Of a DNA stretch of 64,000 nt, positions 33,092 to 43,787 are shown one piece after another; position 1 is the stretch's first letter, and the number at the start of each line of letters is the position of its first letter. The stretch covers positions 620,001 to 684,000 of the forward strand of contig NC_085923.1 in assembly GCF_035222485.1 (NCBI RefSeq). Reading direction: 5' to 3'. The DNA comes from Podospora pseudoanserina. Lineage: Eukaryota > Ascomycota > Sordariomycetes > Sordariales > Podosporaceae. The translations under genes were made by a program, and so were the position numbers. Below the pieces are notes generated by a model. The model searched no databases, was not told where the DNA came from, and worked only from the letters and a program-made list of their open reading frames with translations.

Positions 33092-33608
33092 GCCGAAGAG
33101 GAGTGAGCCGAAGAGGAGGAAAGGATAAGGCCCGGAAGAGCCGTGAGGTTGGTGGGTGGATAGCATAAGGTTTAATTGATCGTAACACGAAACATCACAC
33201 TGGCAGTGTCATCCTCGTTGTTGCTGTGACGACCCCGGGTGAGCACGCCTCGCTCCGCCGCCGAGCCCACTCCGCTACTCCGTGACCGTGTCTCCCTCTA
33301 CGTACATCATTCCCGCGAGCCGTTTACTGAAGCCAGGGCCGGTTTTTCTTCCACTCCACCTCGCGGGCGTCACGCAACATTTGATATGCCGCGGTGACCT
33401 CTGGGAATCCCATCTCTCCAAGCCTCTGCTCAACCCGCACCCTGTACTCGTCGCTGTACTCGTCGTTGTACTCAAGTCGAGGGTGGGAAGACGGCTCCCT
33501 GCTTGCAGGACAACACCGGGGTCAAGCCCCTGGACCCCCGGCAGTGCCTGACAGCGACAGTGCTACAGAAGATTGCCGGAATGCCCACAGCTTTTAGAAC
33601 CAACCAGA
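33092..33608. other. Downstream of the Gag fossil, nothing recognised
   Basis: Possibly more of the same element. A short internal repeat (TCGTCG/TGTACTCGTCG) occurs near 33,450. No gene is supported. Confidence 0.4.
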
Positions 33609-34439
33609 TTACAGCCAAGACCAACCAGCTGGTGCCAGTGCCATATGCTGTCCTTTGCCGTTGAAGCCAGGCGTCTGAGACAGTGCCACTCTATCCCGCG
33701 AAGCCTCACGCACTCTCCCTTCCCAAACTCCTGTGAGCTTACCGTCATAGTGCGCCCACAACCTAGGGAGGAGATGGACATCTTGAACGCAGTAGAGCCG
33801 GATTTCCACATGGAGAGGCCGCTCATTGAAAACCTGGTAACTTCCCCCACGCTCGGGCGCAAAAAGCCTGGTGCCTCGCTCCTTGGTGGCCAGCCAGGGA
33901 CTCTTCTCCGTTGCGCTCAGAGAGACATCGCGCTCGATGCACCGGGCCAGCCCGCAGACGAACCTCCGCGGGAACGTGCGCGTGGCGAGTTCCATCAGTT
34001 GCAGGTCTTGGACGCCGGCGAGACGGGTCTGGAAGTGGCTGAACAGCGCATCTGAGTCGTTTCGGACGTCGAAGAAGACCTTGGGGATGGTCTCTGACTC
34101 TAGGATGTCCTTGAAGGTACGACCTGTGGCCGAACTGGGGGCGCAGAACGCTTTTTCACCGAGGATGTGGATGTCGGCGAGGTATGCCTGGCGACGGGGC
34201 AGAACGCAGATCTGAAGAATGGATATAGTGCCGTGTCTAGAAAGGTTGACTCCCTCGAGGTCGATGTAGAGGGAGGGCGGCGTAGTAGGCTGGCCGTCAA
34301 AGATATCCACGAGAGCGGACATGGCCGTAGCGGTATCGATGAGATTGCCGGAATCTAGGGTGTCGGTACTCATGTTTTCCGAGGGTATCAGCAGGTTTCG
34401 CTCGTTGTTCGGATTCTGAACAGAGGCAGAAGTCGACAT
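33609..34439 (-). CDS. DEDDy 3'-5' exonuclease-domain protein (EXD1/RNase D-like)
   Basis: A single exon encodes 276 residues. Exo I is seen as SLYIDLEGVNLSRHG (D and E of DEDD), Exo II as KVFFDVRNDSDALF, and Exo III as LYCVQDVHLLPRLW (YxxxD), so all four acidic residues and the Tyr are present. These enzymes trim RNA or DNA 3' ends with two metal ions; some act in small-RNA pathways. An alternative start is Met 23. The C-terminus after the domain is short. It lies in the transposon-rich island but itself looks intact. Confidence 0.87.
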   Translation of the reverse strand: MSTSASVQNPNNERNLLIPSENMSTDTLDSGNLIDTATAMSALVDIFDGQPTTPPSLYIDLEGVNLSRHGTISILQICVLPRRQAYLADIHILGEKAFCAPSSATGRTFKDILESETIPKVFFDVRNDSDALFSHFQTRLAGVQDLQLMELATRTFPRRFVCGLARCIERDVSLSATEKSPWLATKERGTRLFAPERGGSYQVFNERPLHVEIRLYCVQDVHLLPRLWAHYDGKLTGVWEGRVREASRDRVALSQTPGFNGKGQHMALAPAGWSWL

Positions 34440-35222
34440 GTTTCTTGGCTCTAAGAGATAAACGTTAGTGACAGGTTGCCACTCTGATGGGCAGGTACGG
34501 CTAACGTACGTGTGGGGAATGATCCCTAGGATTGTCGCTAAGTGTAGGCAAGTTTCTCAATAGAATGAAGCACGAAGACGGACGTGGTAGAGTTCTCTAG
34601 TTGGAGGGCATTGTAACAGTCAAGCTCGTTATTATAGAAGCCGGTTAGGACGCATCGACCGCATTCTCCTCGATTCGAGACATGGAGTCTTAATCTTCTG
34701 ACCCATGGAATGTGTTTTGCAGTACCGGTGTGTCTTATCCGTTTGTTACTGCAGTATCCTGGCTATTCTTAACGCTAATAGGACAAGTCCAACGTTATCT
34801 TTCTGACCAAGCCGTCAGGTGAAGTCTGTCGGCCAGCGGCAGCACCATGACGTATCCGCACCCAACGATCCAGGCTGCCTTGCCAGCCTACTAGGCAGCA
34901 ACTTGAGAAGTTTCTACACTTGCCTCTTCCTACACGGTTCCAAGTTGAGAAGTGTCTTATATATAGCGTCTAGAAGCACCAAAACACTTCCAGCGGGGAC
35001 ATTTGAGGATAAATCCCTAAAAACTCAATGTGGAAATAGCAAGTAAACAGGCTTAAAAGACAGTAGAGCACCCATGCCCGTTTGTTGACAAACGCTAGCC
35101 GAAAATTGGCCAGGGATGATGGCCTGACAATGTGCGTTCCTGCGTCGGTGGGAGGTGAAAATTTGCCTACGGCGGCCCCCAAGCCAGCTCATCTGTGGCC
35201 TCGGCGACTGGGTAGCATTCCC
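34440..35222. other. Intergenic, no gene recognised
   Basis: Includes the upstream region of the exonuclease gene. Nothing recognisable on either strand. Confidence 0.45.
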
Positions 35223-35770
35223 TCAACGACACCGAATCTCGCCGCCTCTAGGAGCCTTCGCGAGCCATCGGGATATTAACACGTAGCAGTGTTCAGCCAA
35301 CGCCCTCCGTTTGCTGCTCTTCCTCGGCCATGATTGGCATGCAGGAACCTTGGACGAGCAGCACCCAGCCCGCCTTCCCCCACACTCGCATTGAGGTGTT
35401 GGTACCTCTGGGACTCCTTGTTTGAACAGGAAGTCTCGGAGCCCTATGGCTCCGGTTCGATTTTGGACCAGTAGCGAGCTTTTCGCTTTGCTGAGACCTT
35501 CATGCCTTTTCAGCGTTTTGTCTTTGAACAGCGTCTCCTGTTGGTGGTTGAGGTCGTCAGCCGGCCTCGTCGTTGCCCGGCCATTCCGCTCCTTTAACCA
35601 CCTCTCCCTCCAAGCTTCCTCTACTATTCTGTCCGTGTCGATGATTCCTCCAGTCCAAACTGCGATTGTTCTGGCGGCTTCCTCTACCGCTGTAATGCTC
35701 ATATTTAATCTCATAGACTTCTTTAAAATCTGCTGTTAATGTGCGTGACACTATGGACGTTGAAGACAAC
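35223..35770 (-). mobile_element. LINE (Tad-like) ORF2 C-terminal fragment
   Basis: The minus strand encodes about 160 residues ending a non-LTR element: WRERWLKERNGRAT, then HEGLSKAKSSLLVQNRTGAI, GLRDFLFKQGVPEVPTP and CECGG. In fungal Tad elements this follows the RNase H region and ends in a Cys/His zinc knuckle; here the second half of the knuckle is scrambled. Reverse transcriptase and endonuclease parts are absent, so the copy is truncated and dead. Confidence 0.82.
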
Positions 35771-36237
35771 CGTACTAAAACAGACCTTGCTTCCTGTCTG
35801 TCTCTTTAGCGGCAATATCACCCCAGCGACCCCATATCGGAGGGAATATGCCGAGCAACGGAGGGAGTATTTGTGATGGGGTCTCGTTCGGTCGGCAGAG
35901 GCTGGCGCTGTTGTTGACTTCAGTTTGGTGAGAAAAATACGGAGCAGGCTGGGATTGCAACTTACGCGGATGAGGTCGGTTGGGCTGGGATCGCGACTGC
36001 CTTGTCTGGCTGAGCATTGATCTTTCCACGCAGCAACGCTCGAGAGTGGAGGCTGTAGTTTTGCCGAGGGCTGCCGTAGATGATGTCGCTCTTTGGAAAA
36101 CGCGTTGCAAGAGGAGGGAGACGTGAGGCTGCGTGTTTGGGTCTTGCCTTAAAACCTAGGAATATGTTTCCATCCGATATTCTGCTGCTCCCTGCCTGTC
36201 CCCTGCTGCCAGGTCCTTCAACCCCTCCCTTCCCCGT
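35771..36237. other. Gap between LINE fragment and recombinase relic
   Basis: A Ser/Pro-rich minus-strand frame of about 110 residues occurs but looks like chance. No feature recognised. Confidence 0.4.
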
Positions 36238-38801
36238 TCAGGCCCGGAGTTTGACGCCGTGGACACTCTCTACATGGTTCTTGAAATGGTTTAGGTGCTT
36301 GAACTCCAGCGCCTCCTCCTTACATTTCGGGTAGTTGCACAGCATCCGCTTCGCGCCGCCTAGCTCTCGCGCGTGCTTCTTGTCGAAATGGCCAAACATC
36401 ACCGCCGGTCGGCAGTACTTGAACGTCCTCTCCTCCCGGGACAGCGTGTCATCACCGATGCAGCGTGGGCATTGCTTCCTGTCCATCAGGAGCGGGAAGG
36501 GGCCCAGTCCAGGAGACTCCTACTTCACTGTGACATCGGCCTGCACCTCCGCACGCGCCCTCCGTCGGATGCGGTCCGGCCTCGCCGGCTCCCTTTTGCC
36601 GCACAGAATTACCATCAGCTCGGCAGCCTGGATGCGGAGTTCGAGAAGCTCTGCGGAGCTCAAGTTGTCCGGCTGGTCGTAGAGGATCTCAGCGAGCTGA
36701 GCGCGCTCAGGGATCTGCAGGTCGACGGCCGGTTCGACGTACTCCTCCTCCTCTTCCCCGTCGGCCTCCATGTCCCAGGTCGGGCGGTTCTAAAAGTAAT
36801 CCTTCCGGTAAACTCGCTGGACGGCCGTCTTCAGCTTCTGCTCCTTGGTCGCGATTAGCTTGGTTAGCTCTCGGATCCTGCCCTCGTGTTCCGAGCCCTT
36901 GATCCGGTACCGGCCGCCTTTGAGCCGTGCCCTCTCCATCCTTAGCGCTTCGATCACCGGATCGGGCGGCAGCAGCTCCCACACCTCGTCGGGAGTCATG
37001 TCTTTGCTCGTGCGGGGGTCGCGCATAAGGCCGATATGTGAAAGCATCGCGAGAAGGCTGTCCTCGGTCAGCTCGTCCAAGACTACATTCTGGAGATGGA
37101 ACCCGACCTTCTCGTTGATGTATGCGCTGTTGAACGTAACCCACTTCGGGTCGTGGCGCATAATCTGATCGCGAACGGCATCCGAGGCCTTGCCTACACG
37201 CTGTTAGAACAAGGCTATCCTGGAGATGGAGAGGACGTACCGTCCGCTGCGTTGGCCGCTCCCCTACGCCAGGCCTTTGGTTCGATCTTCTTCTCCTCTC
37301 CGGCGTCGAGCGACTGCCACTCCATGTCATAGAGTAGCCTGTGGTACGGAAGAGGCCGATACTCTCGCTCGTCGGGTTCTCCCTCGTCGGATTCTCCCTC
37401 AACAATGGGCTCGTCATACTGGCGGAAAACGGGCCGCTTGAGCCATTCCTCTTTCCAGCGTAAGGCGGTACACTTGACCGGTCCCCGGTTCTTTGCCTGG
37501 AAGATCTCTCTCACGCTGGTAAACTTCGATACGGCAAATGCACGATCGCGTACTGCGAGGCTGACGATGATGGTGATGAAACAAAAGATCAACCTCCTAG
37601 TAGGAGTAAAGTAGAAGATGGTCCTAGAGGAAACATAGTTAGATCTGAGATATCAAACAACAAGGCAGTCACTTATGGCCTTGGCTTGTTGTCCATCCCC
37701 TTATGGTGCGCAAGTTTGACGTACATGGCAAGGATGTCCTCGCCGGTTTCCGGATGGCACACGATCATCAGTAAAATGTCCTCGTAACAGAGCGCCTTTG
37801 GCCGGCCACGACCCTCCAACTCTTGCAAGATCATGCTTTCCAACAGCCTGGAATCCTTGTCGGGCGCCTCGTCTTCATCGCAAGGGATGCTCGTGGCGGC
37901 GATCTGGGACAAGATTTCCTTCGTGTACTCGTCTTTGCCGGTCTTCGTCTCCCCGTCCACAAACTCGGCCGGCCGTGCTCCTGTCAAGGCGAGGCCGAGG
38001 TAGCACCCTGGCAGTTGGATGCGATGCTCCTCTCAGGGCAAGATGCCAGTATCCGTACTGGATATTGAAGGTCAGTAAGACAAGCAAAGTGTCCACGTTC
38101 GCAACGTCTTTGCCGAGCATGTTTGGCGCTCGTAGTTTATACCTGGCAACCAGGATGGCGTCATGCCACTTGCGAGGCGCGTTAGCTATTACATTGGTGG
38201 GTGGAGGCTGGAGGACGTACCTTCTTGATTTCTTTGGTGTCGTTCGTGTCCATATAGCGGCCTGTGACGCTAGTGTATAGCTGCTTGTACTGGCGGAAAT
38301 ATTGCCGCGACGTCCCCCACGTCGCGATCCGGTATGTCTGACAAAGATATTCGAGGAAACTGACTGCTGTCGCTCGGGTTGCGACCTTGACGGCATCTCG
38401 CCAGTCTTGGAAGCGGTTGAAGGTACAGTAGCTGTATGTTCGTTAGCATGAATGCCGATAGAATACGATGCATGTAACCATTTACCTTTCCATTTTGGCA
38501 GGATGCCGACAATGTTTATCTTGGTCGTGTCGGCATAGGCAGGTGGAAGGAAGTGAACCATCTCGAGCTGCTTGCGGAAAGCGGCATGTTGGTCGGCCGT
38601 GAGGGCCTTTGCCTGTTTTGCAACCTGGTCGTCGTGGGCTGCTCGCTGTTTCGCGGTGAACCGCCGGACGAAATCGGCATTGCGGTCACGCGGCTGTGGC
38701 TGGCAACGTCCTGGCATGGCGATGGCGTTGAGTTTTTGGGTTTGGGTGTCTGAGGTTGCGAGTGTCTGGTGTTGAGTGTCGAGGGCGACCGGCTCTGACA
38801 A
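36238..38801 (-). pseudogene. Decayed DUF3435 tyrosine recombinase with C-terminal C2H2 finger
   Basis: Minus-strand pieces in order match one large fungal protein: start at 38801; WGTSRQYFRQYKQLYTSVTG (38430-38221); WHDAILVARYKLRAPNML (from 38168); LTGARPAEFVDGE; CYEDILLM and HHKGMDNKP; FCFITIIVSLAVRD; PKAWRRGAANAA; MRHDPKWVTFNSAYINEKV; EEYVEPAVDLQIPERAQLAEI; and a C-terminal CPRCIGDDTLSREERTF finger region ending at 36238. Candidate catalytic residues are Arg (TGARP, about 37,978), His (HHKG, about 37,708), Arg (WRRG, about 37,268) and Tyr (SAY, about 37,122). Decay: stops in frame after DYF (36,790) and after TVK (36,520), a stop and frame loss before LTGARP, a frame offset at the first splice, and an ATAAGT donor near 37,683 where GTAAGT is expected. 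DUF3435 proteins include Starship captains. Confidence 0.85.
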
Positions 38802-38934
38802 TGGTGCTCGACATGCCGGGAACGAAGGGAAGGGTGAGGGATGCCATTTTACGCCCTTTGCTGGGGAGCAGAAAATGGATGCCAGGTTGAAGAAAACAGA
38901 TTCCTGGATTCCGGACTCAAATGCTTTCTCGAAC

Positions 38935-39150
38935 CAACCGTGTGACGAACCCCTATCCAGAACCTCTGAAAGGGATACTGGTTGAAGGCACTTCTGAACA
39001 ATCCTGGTTCGGTACAGCTAAACAGTGTACAACAATGGCTTGTCTCAATCACAATAGTCTAGATACCAACGATTGTGACTTATATTGCATACTACGGAAC
39101 TGTCTATCTACACCAGCCAGTTCCTCCGTATATATAGACCTGGGGAACGT
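38935..39150 (-). mobile_element. LTR-like retroelement end (inverted relative to 32440)
   Basis: Read on the minus strand, 39022-38935 matches 32440-32527 closely (shared blocks include TTTAGCTG, ACCGAACCA, GCCTTCAACC, TATCCCTTTCAGAGGTTCTG and GGGGTTCGTCACACG). Further out (to 39150) a TATATATA box is present and the two copies no longer match, so they belong to related but distinct families. No internal element parts adjoin it. It is a broken fossil, probably a solo LTR. Confidence 0.55.
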
Positions 39151-39298
39151 GGACCGTTGACTTACAGACGGTCCTCGGTCCACTTATAATTGGCCGATAC
39201 TGGACCGTGGACCGTGAGCCCCGGCGCGGTCCCCGGTCCCCACCTTATTGGTCCGTTCCGTCCAACTGGACCGTGAGCCCCGCTCGATCGCTCGGTCC
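39151..39298. repeat. Cluster of GGACCG/CGGTCC motifs
   Basis: About nine copies of the hexamer in either orientation fall within 150 bp, including direct repeats of GGACCGTGAGCCCCG. It lies just outside the LTR-like end and the start of the recombinase relic. Confidence 0.75.
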
Positions 39299-39500
39299 AG
39301 CCCTGATTGGCTCCCGTGGCCCCACCGTCTCCCAGAACTGTGGCAGCCTTGCACGCGTGCAGGCAATTCTGGCCCTCTGATCAGGCCAATCCGGTGCTTA
39401 TTATGTGGCCTGCGAGCCCATAGTATCATTTCTTTATCCTATGTAAAGTGCGGCCTGCGAGTGAGCCACTATCACGCAGGTATATTTATTTAGGGACTTA

Positions 39501-40241
39501 TTAAAGGCATATTTGTAGTGTTATAGTTATTTCTATATATTTTCTTACCATTTTAAATGGAGGTCGTGCCCGGGTTAAGCAAAGCTTTGTTTCTAAACTA
39601 AATTTGAAAGCCCTAGGTACTAAAAGAAATGCGAAGCTACGAATGATAATAAATCGGATGTCCTTGCGAGCACCTGGTTTCCATGTTTTCATCGACTTGA
39701 GGCAGTCATCATGTGCCGCTTGCTTTTCCTGTCGGCACTTCGCCTTTGACACCTCGAAATCATCACCGGGGTTTCTTGGGCGCTTGGAGACTCCTCGTGG
39801 CGATGTGATACTACTAGTTGGTGTCTTTGGACGAGTTGACGTTCGAACAGTTTGAGTCGATGTCATAGTTTTGGCCCAGTCCAGTAATTGAGAATGGCAT
39901 TCAGTACCGCCGGGGTAAACGTTGGGGCGTCCGGACAGTGGGATGCGGCATAGAATATGCTCAATCAAGGCAATGCCATTGGCAAGATCTTGTTCCGTGA
40001 TAGAGAGTTGGTCCTTGAGGAGGATCGTGCCACCTGGTGTGATGGCATACTGCGTACCAAGTTGAAGCCGCTTCGGCTTGTCAGCCTTTTGTTCCAAATG
40101 GGCCATGTGTATGGGTAAACTTACAAATCTAACCATGTCTTTAACCTGTTCTTCATCACCAGAGAAAAAAGTCTTGCGGAATTTGGTGAGCCTTGTAAAT
40201 GGCCAGTCCAAGCTGTTCCAAGTTCTTATGCCTCGCTCCAA
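39501..40241 (-). CDS. Hypothetical protein, exon structure uncertain
   Basis: An open frame of 246 residues contains protein-like stretches (SGDEEQVKDMVRFV, LGTQYAITPGGTILLKDQLS, SITEQDLANGIALIEHIL, KTPTSSITSPRGVSKRPRNP) and a basic C-terminus of poorer quality in AT-rich DNA. Another minus frame at 40,316-40,498 (REKLFADIKAALLAGFDATL) could be an upstream exon. No domain is recognised, and splice sites could not be settled. It borders the transposon-rich island. Confidence 0.35.
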   Translation of the reverse strand: MERGIRTWNSLDWPFTRLTKFRKTFFSGDEEQVKDMVRFVSLPIHMAHLEQKADKPKRLQLGTQYAITPGGTILLKDQLSITEQDLANGIALIEHILCRIPLSGRPNVYPGGTECHSQLLDWAKTMTSTQTVRTSTRPKTPTSSITSPRGVSKRPRNPGDDFEVSKAKCRQEKQAAHDDCLKSMKTWKPGARKDIRFIIIRSFAFLLVPRAFKFSLETKLCLTRARPPFKMVRKYIEITITLQICL

Positions 40242-40521
40242 GTGTCATGTGGAACGTCAAGGCTGGTTTCTGCCAAAGTTTTTGCCTCTGGGTAATTGTG
40301 ATTGCTTTCATGATCTTAGCTGCTCGTTCGTGCTGTGGAGGGGAGTTTGGTTTGGTGGTCTGAGTTTGATGATATGGACGGCTCTCCCCTGGAGGGAAGA
40401 GTGGCATCGAAACCTGCGAGCAGAGCTGCCTTGATATCGGCAAAGAGCTTTTCACGAGTCACGATGTGGATTATATGGCTCGTTCTCATGAGCAGCAATG
40501 ACCATGTCTACCAAGCTGTGA

Positions 40522-40896
40522 GTGTCCTGCGCCACTACCCACGTCCCCGAACAATCAAGAGCTGCACAAAGAATTAACTACCAGTACTACCTATTTGAAT
40601 CCAAACATGTCTCAAAGGGCTCACCAGTGAGAATCCAGCAGCTACGACTGGACAGGGCAGGAGAGAACCTATTGCAGTTTGCCACATTCTGGATAGCCAC
40701 CGCGGTCGGGATATACACGCTGGCGAGCATCGCGCTTGGGGTTGCGTCAGTGGTGTACGCTGTCAAGGCGTACGATATGGGACTCAAGCAGTACCAGGTG
40801 CCAGTTTGGCAGTTTTGTCTTGATCTCGAACAGGCAAGCGACGTAGGGAATAGGAGGTGGAGGGAGTTTTGTTATGACGATGACAGGGGAGTGTAA
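40522..40896 (+). pseudogene. Fragment of a membrane-anchored C-terminus
   Basis: The plus frame ends with LLQFATFWIATAVGIYTLAS and a second hydrophobic stretch (IALGVASVVYAVKAY), then KQYQVPVWQFCLDLE and a short acidic tail to a stop at 896. Such paired TM helices close several large fungal proteins of unknown function. The expected long N-terminal part is missing upstream, where the opposite strand carries other frames. It may be a truncated relic or the last exon of an unresolved gene. Confidence 0.45.
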
Positions 40897-40944
40897 TTAA
40901 CTACTACCAAACACAGACGCTACATCGACTTCACATCTCACCGA

Positions 40945-42438
40945 TTATGGCTTCCACCCCCCAGTCCGATTCCTAAACAACCCCTCCGGATCAACCTCCT
41001 CCGCCACCTCCCTCGCCAACGCCCTATTCTCCGGCTTCAACCTCCCGAAATAATCCTGTCTGTAGAACCCATAGTTCATAAACACCGGCAAGTCAACATT
41101 ATCAGGTAATTTCCCCTCCGCCTGCCAGCTCAAGACCCTTTCCCGAATCCCGGTATATGTCTCCTGCATTTTGCCATCCATAAGGGGGTAATCCAACGGG
41201 TTGAGAAAAGCATAATTCATCTCAATAATCAGCTTATCCGCATCAGGATCAGCATCGATCAAATCAGGGGACTTTTCCCTCGCCGCGGCAGCAATGCGTT
41301 TAGGGAACGGTTGGTAGGCTATGCTAGCCACAATCCCGGGAACGGCGAGCGTGGTGAGGGAGATGTTTCTCCAGTGGGCGTGGATTCCCTCCAACACTTC
41401 GACAGAGTGAGTCGTGGACGGCAAGGGGATTGTTTCTGTCCCGATTTGGACTTGGAATCCTTTCAGCACGACCCAGTTGGAGAAGGTCATTAGGTCGGCG
41501 TAGGTGCGGGTTCGGGCGGTGTTGGCTATGGGGCCGATGGAGGTGAAGTTGGTGAAGGTTCCTGCGGGTGGGGTAGGGCCGTCGTAGAAGAGAAAGAGGA
41601 TCCAGGAGTCGACGAGATTGACTTGTGCGCGCTCGGCCGTGACGATGACGGCGGCGCGGTCGTCGGTGTTGTATTCGGTGAAGTCGCGGACGGCTTGGAG
41701 GATCTTTTTGTCTGTGGCTGGGGTGCGGAGGAAGAGGAGGTTACCGCCCCAGACGTTGCCCTGTGGGTAGGCTTGGGTTTTGTAGTTGGTGACGATGCCG
41801 AAGTTGTTGCCGCCGCCTTTGAGGGCTTTGAATAGGGAGGGGTGGTTGGTTGCAGAGGGGTAGGTGATGGTGCCGTTGGGGAGGACGAGTTCGTATTCGA
41901 GGACGGAGGAAGCAGACCAGCCGTGTTGGGCGGACATGTATGAAAGACCTCCACCGAGCATGAGACCGCCTGTGCCCGTGTTGCCGATGCGGCCGCCTAC
42001 AAAGGTCCAGCCGGTGCCTTGGAGCTTCTGGGCCAGGCCGTCGAGACGGTTGCCGGGACCAAAGTCGAGGATGCCGGTTGCAGGATCGAGGTTGGCATGG
42101 TCGAGGTTCTGGGTCGAGATCAAGGGACCGCCGTCAACAGAAGCGTAGTAGTTGTTCGGGGAGTGGCCACCGGATTTCACGGCAAAGTGCTCGTCGTTGG
42201 TGTTGAGAACCGAGATGATGGTGGATACTTCGGCTGCAGACTTTGGGAAGATGATGCAGGACGGCTTGAGGGCGCTGCAGGATGCGGACCAGTACTCGGT
42301 TTGCTCGGCAATATATGTCGGCGAGATGGGTGCCGAGACTTCGATGTTGGTGTTTGCTCGAAGCTCGGAACAAGTATCTCCCTTCACCACCGAGATCAAA
42401 GAGGCAACGGCCACGAGGGAAGCCACGAGGGACTGCAT
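40945..42438 (-). CDS. Secreted FAD-linked (BBE-type) oxidoreductase
   Basis: From the Met at 42438 the protein has 497 residues and begins with a signal peptide MQSLVASLVAVASLISVVKG. The FAD-binding domain has FAVKSGGHSPNNYYA, whose His takes the covalent flavin, then FVGGRIGNTGTGGLMLGGGL and GGGNNFGIVT. The C-terminal BBE segment reads FMNYGFYRQDYFG and EVDPEGLFRN. The second flavin-linking Cys of bicovalent members (after GR.G) is replaced, as in monocovalent ones. Relatives oxidise sugars, alkaloids or polyketides outside the cell. Several N-glycosylation sites are visible. An in-frame Met at 42474 is less likely as start. Confidence 0.93.
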   Translation of the reverse strand: MQSLVASLVAVASLISVVKGDTCSELRANTNIEVSAPISPTYIAEQTEYWSASCSALKPSCIIFPKSAAEVSTIISVLNTNDEHFAVKSGGHSPNNYYASVDGGPLISTQNLDHANLDPATGILDFGPGNRLDGLAQKLQGTGWTFVGGRIGNTGTGGLMLGGGLSYMSAQHGWSASSVLEYELVLPNGTITYPSATNHPSLFKALKGGGNNFGIVTNYKTQAYPQGNVWGGNLLFLRTPATDKKILQAVRDFTEYNTDDRAAVIVTAERAQVNLVDSWILFLFYDGPTPPAGTFTNFTSIGPIANTARTRTYADLMTFSNWVVLKGFQVQIGTETIPLPSTTHSVEVLEGIHAHWRNISLTTLAVPGIVASIAYQPFPKRIAAAAREKSPDLIDADPDADKLIIEMNYAFLNPLDYPLMDGKMQETYTGIRERVLSWQAEGKLPDNVDLPVFMNYGFYRQDYFGRLKPENRALAREVAEEVDPEGLFRNRTGGWKP

Positions 42439-43787
42439 CTTGAATTCTGACTTGAAGAAGACTCGATGGGCCAAATGGTACTAAGATCCTAAATGCTTTT
42501 GGTTTCACTGACCCTTTTATCCTTGCTGTGTTCTACTTGACCCTCTTGTTATCGTCTAGACAAAGTCAACAATGACGTGACGTCCAGTGCTATCCCCAAA
42601 CGGATTTTTCTCCGTCCTGTATTCCGGCAAGATCACCGTCATCTTGCATTCGAGCCCCCAAAACGGGCAGATGCCCCCCTGGCGGGAGTTTGGATAAGGA
42701 GAATGGAACACGCAGTCAATAGTGAGACAATAACGGCGTGAAATGGTGAGAAAAGTCGGTAGCGAGCATGAAAACTGCTGGCTTACATGCAGGGCGATAC
42801 TAGAACCTGGTTTTAGGGTATAAAGCCTTGGTAAGTCTGCCATGAACCCACCGCATTGTCAGCCTTTTCTCCGAACTTACCTCAACCATACGGCGGCAGT
42901 TGGCTGCTGTGTCCTATCACTACCCAAAGTCCCGTGCAGGCTACGAACTGACCTGAGCTGGCGACTTCAATCAAGAATGGCTTTCTTTTGAGGTTGACGA
43001 TACGACGGAATGGTCAGGTCCCACAATATGATCGCCATATTAGGCCCTGATCAGCGGGTATAACCGTTCTTCGATCCATTTGACAACAACTGACAGCTGT
43101 GACATGTGGGGCTGAGAGGAGCAGAACAGTTGCATTTCTGCGTACTTCGGCCACAGAATCCTGTTTCTCCAGGGCTTGGTTCTTTTGGTGTATCTGGTGT
43201 TACCCAAAGTTACCTTGAGCCAGCTCGTCTGAGTTGCCGGGAGGATGTGATTGGCTTGGCCCCAACTTGACGTTGGCAGAAATCTTCAGCTCTAGCTGCA
43301 AAAACCGACTAGCTTGCGTTCCTTGCGATGATCAGTTCTGAATCCGTGGATGTTCAAAAAGAAGGTCTGTCCCGCCCCATGCTCGAGCAACGCCAGATCC
43401 TGCAAGTCTTCCTATCTAGTGGCAATCTTTTTCCTGGAAAGGAAAGGTGGGCGTTTCTACAGCGAGCGAAGTTACCTCGTCACCATCAGACCACTTTTTC
43501 AGCACAGCACAATGTTGGTTCTGCATCAGGATGTTATTTGCTTGGCGCAGACTTCAAGTTCACTTTCACGATAAGCAGAGCAAAAGGTCTTCATTCAGGT
43601 AAAACGGAGGGACACAATAACTAACAGGAATCAAGAGTGGTAGGAAATCTTTGACGCCTGGTCCAACAGTTTTGCGCTAAGATACCGAGTCAAAAGGGGG
43701 GGTGTCTCAGCTGCAATTTCCACTGTCCTTCTTAGGTCCCAGCCTCTCCACCAACAGCAAGCTACGACAGGTGTCAACATCTGTAAA
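42439..43787. other. Gene-poor region of about 1.3 kb
   Basis: Small frames at 42,556-42,843 (minus, about 95 residues) and 43,328-43,624 (plus, about 98 residues) are possible but unsupported by any motif. The rest shows nothing. Confidence 0.45.
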
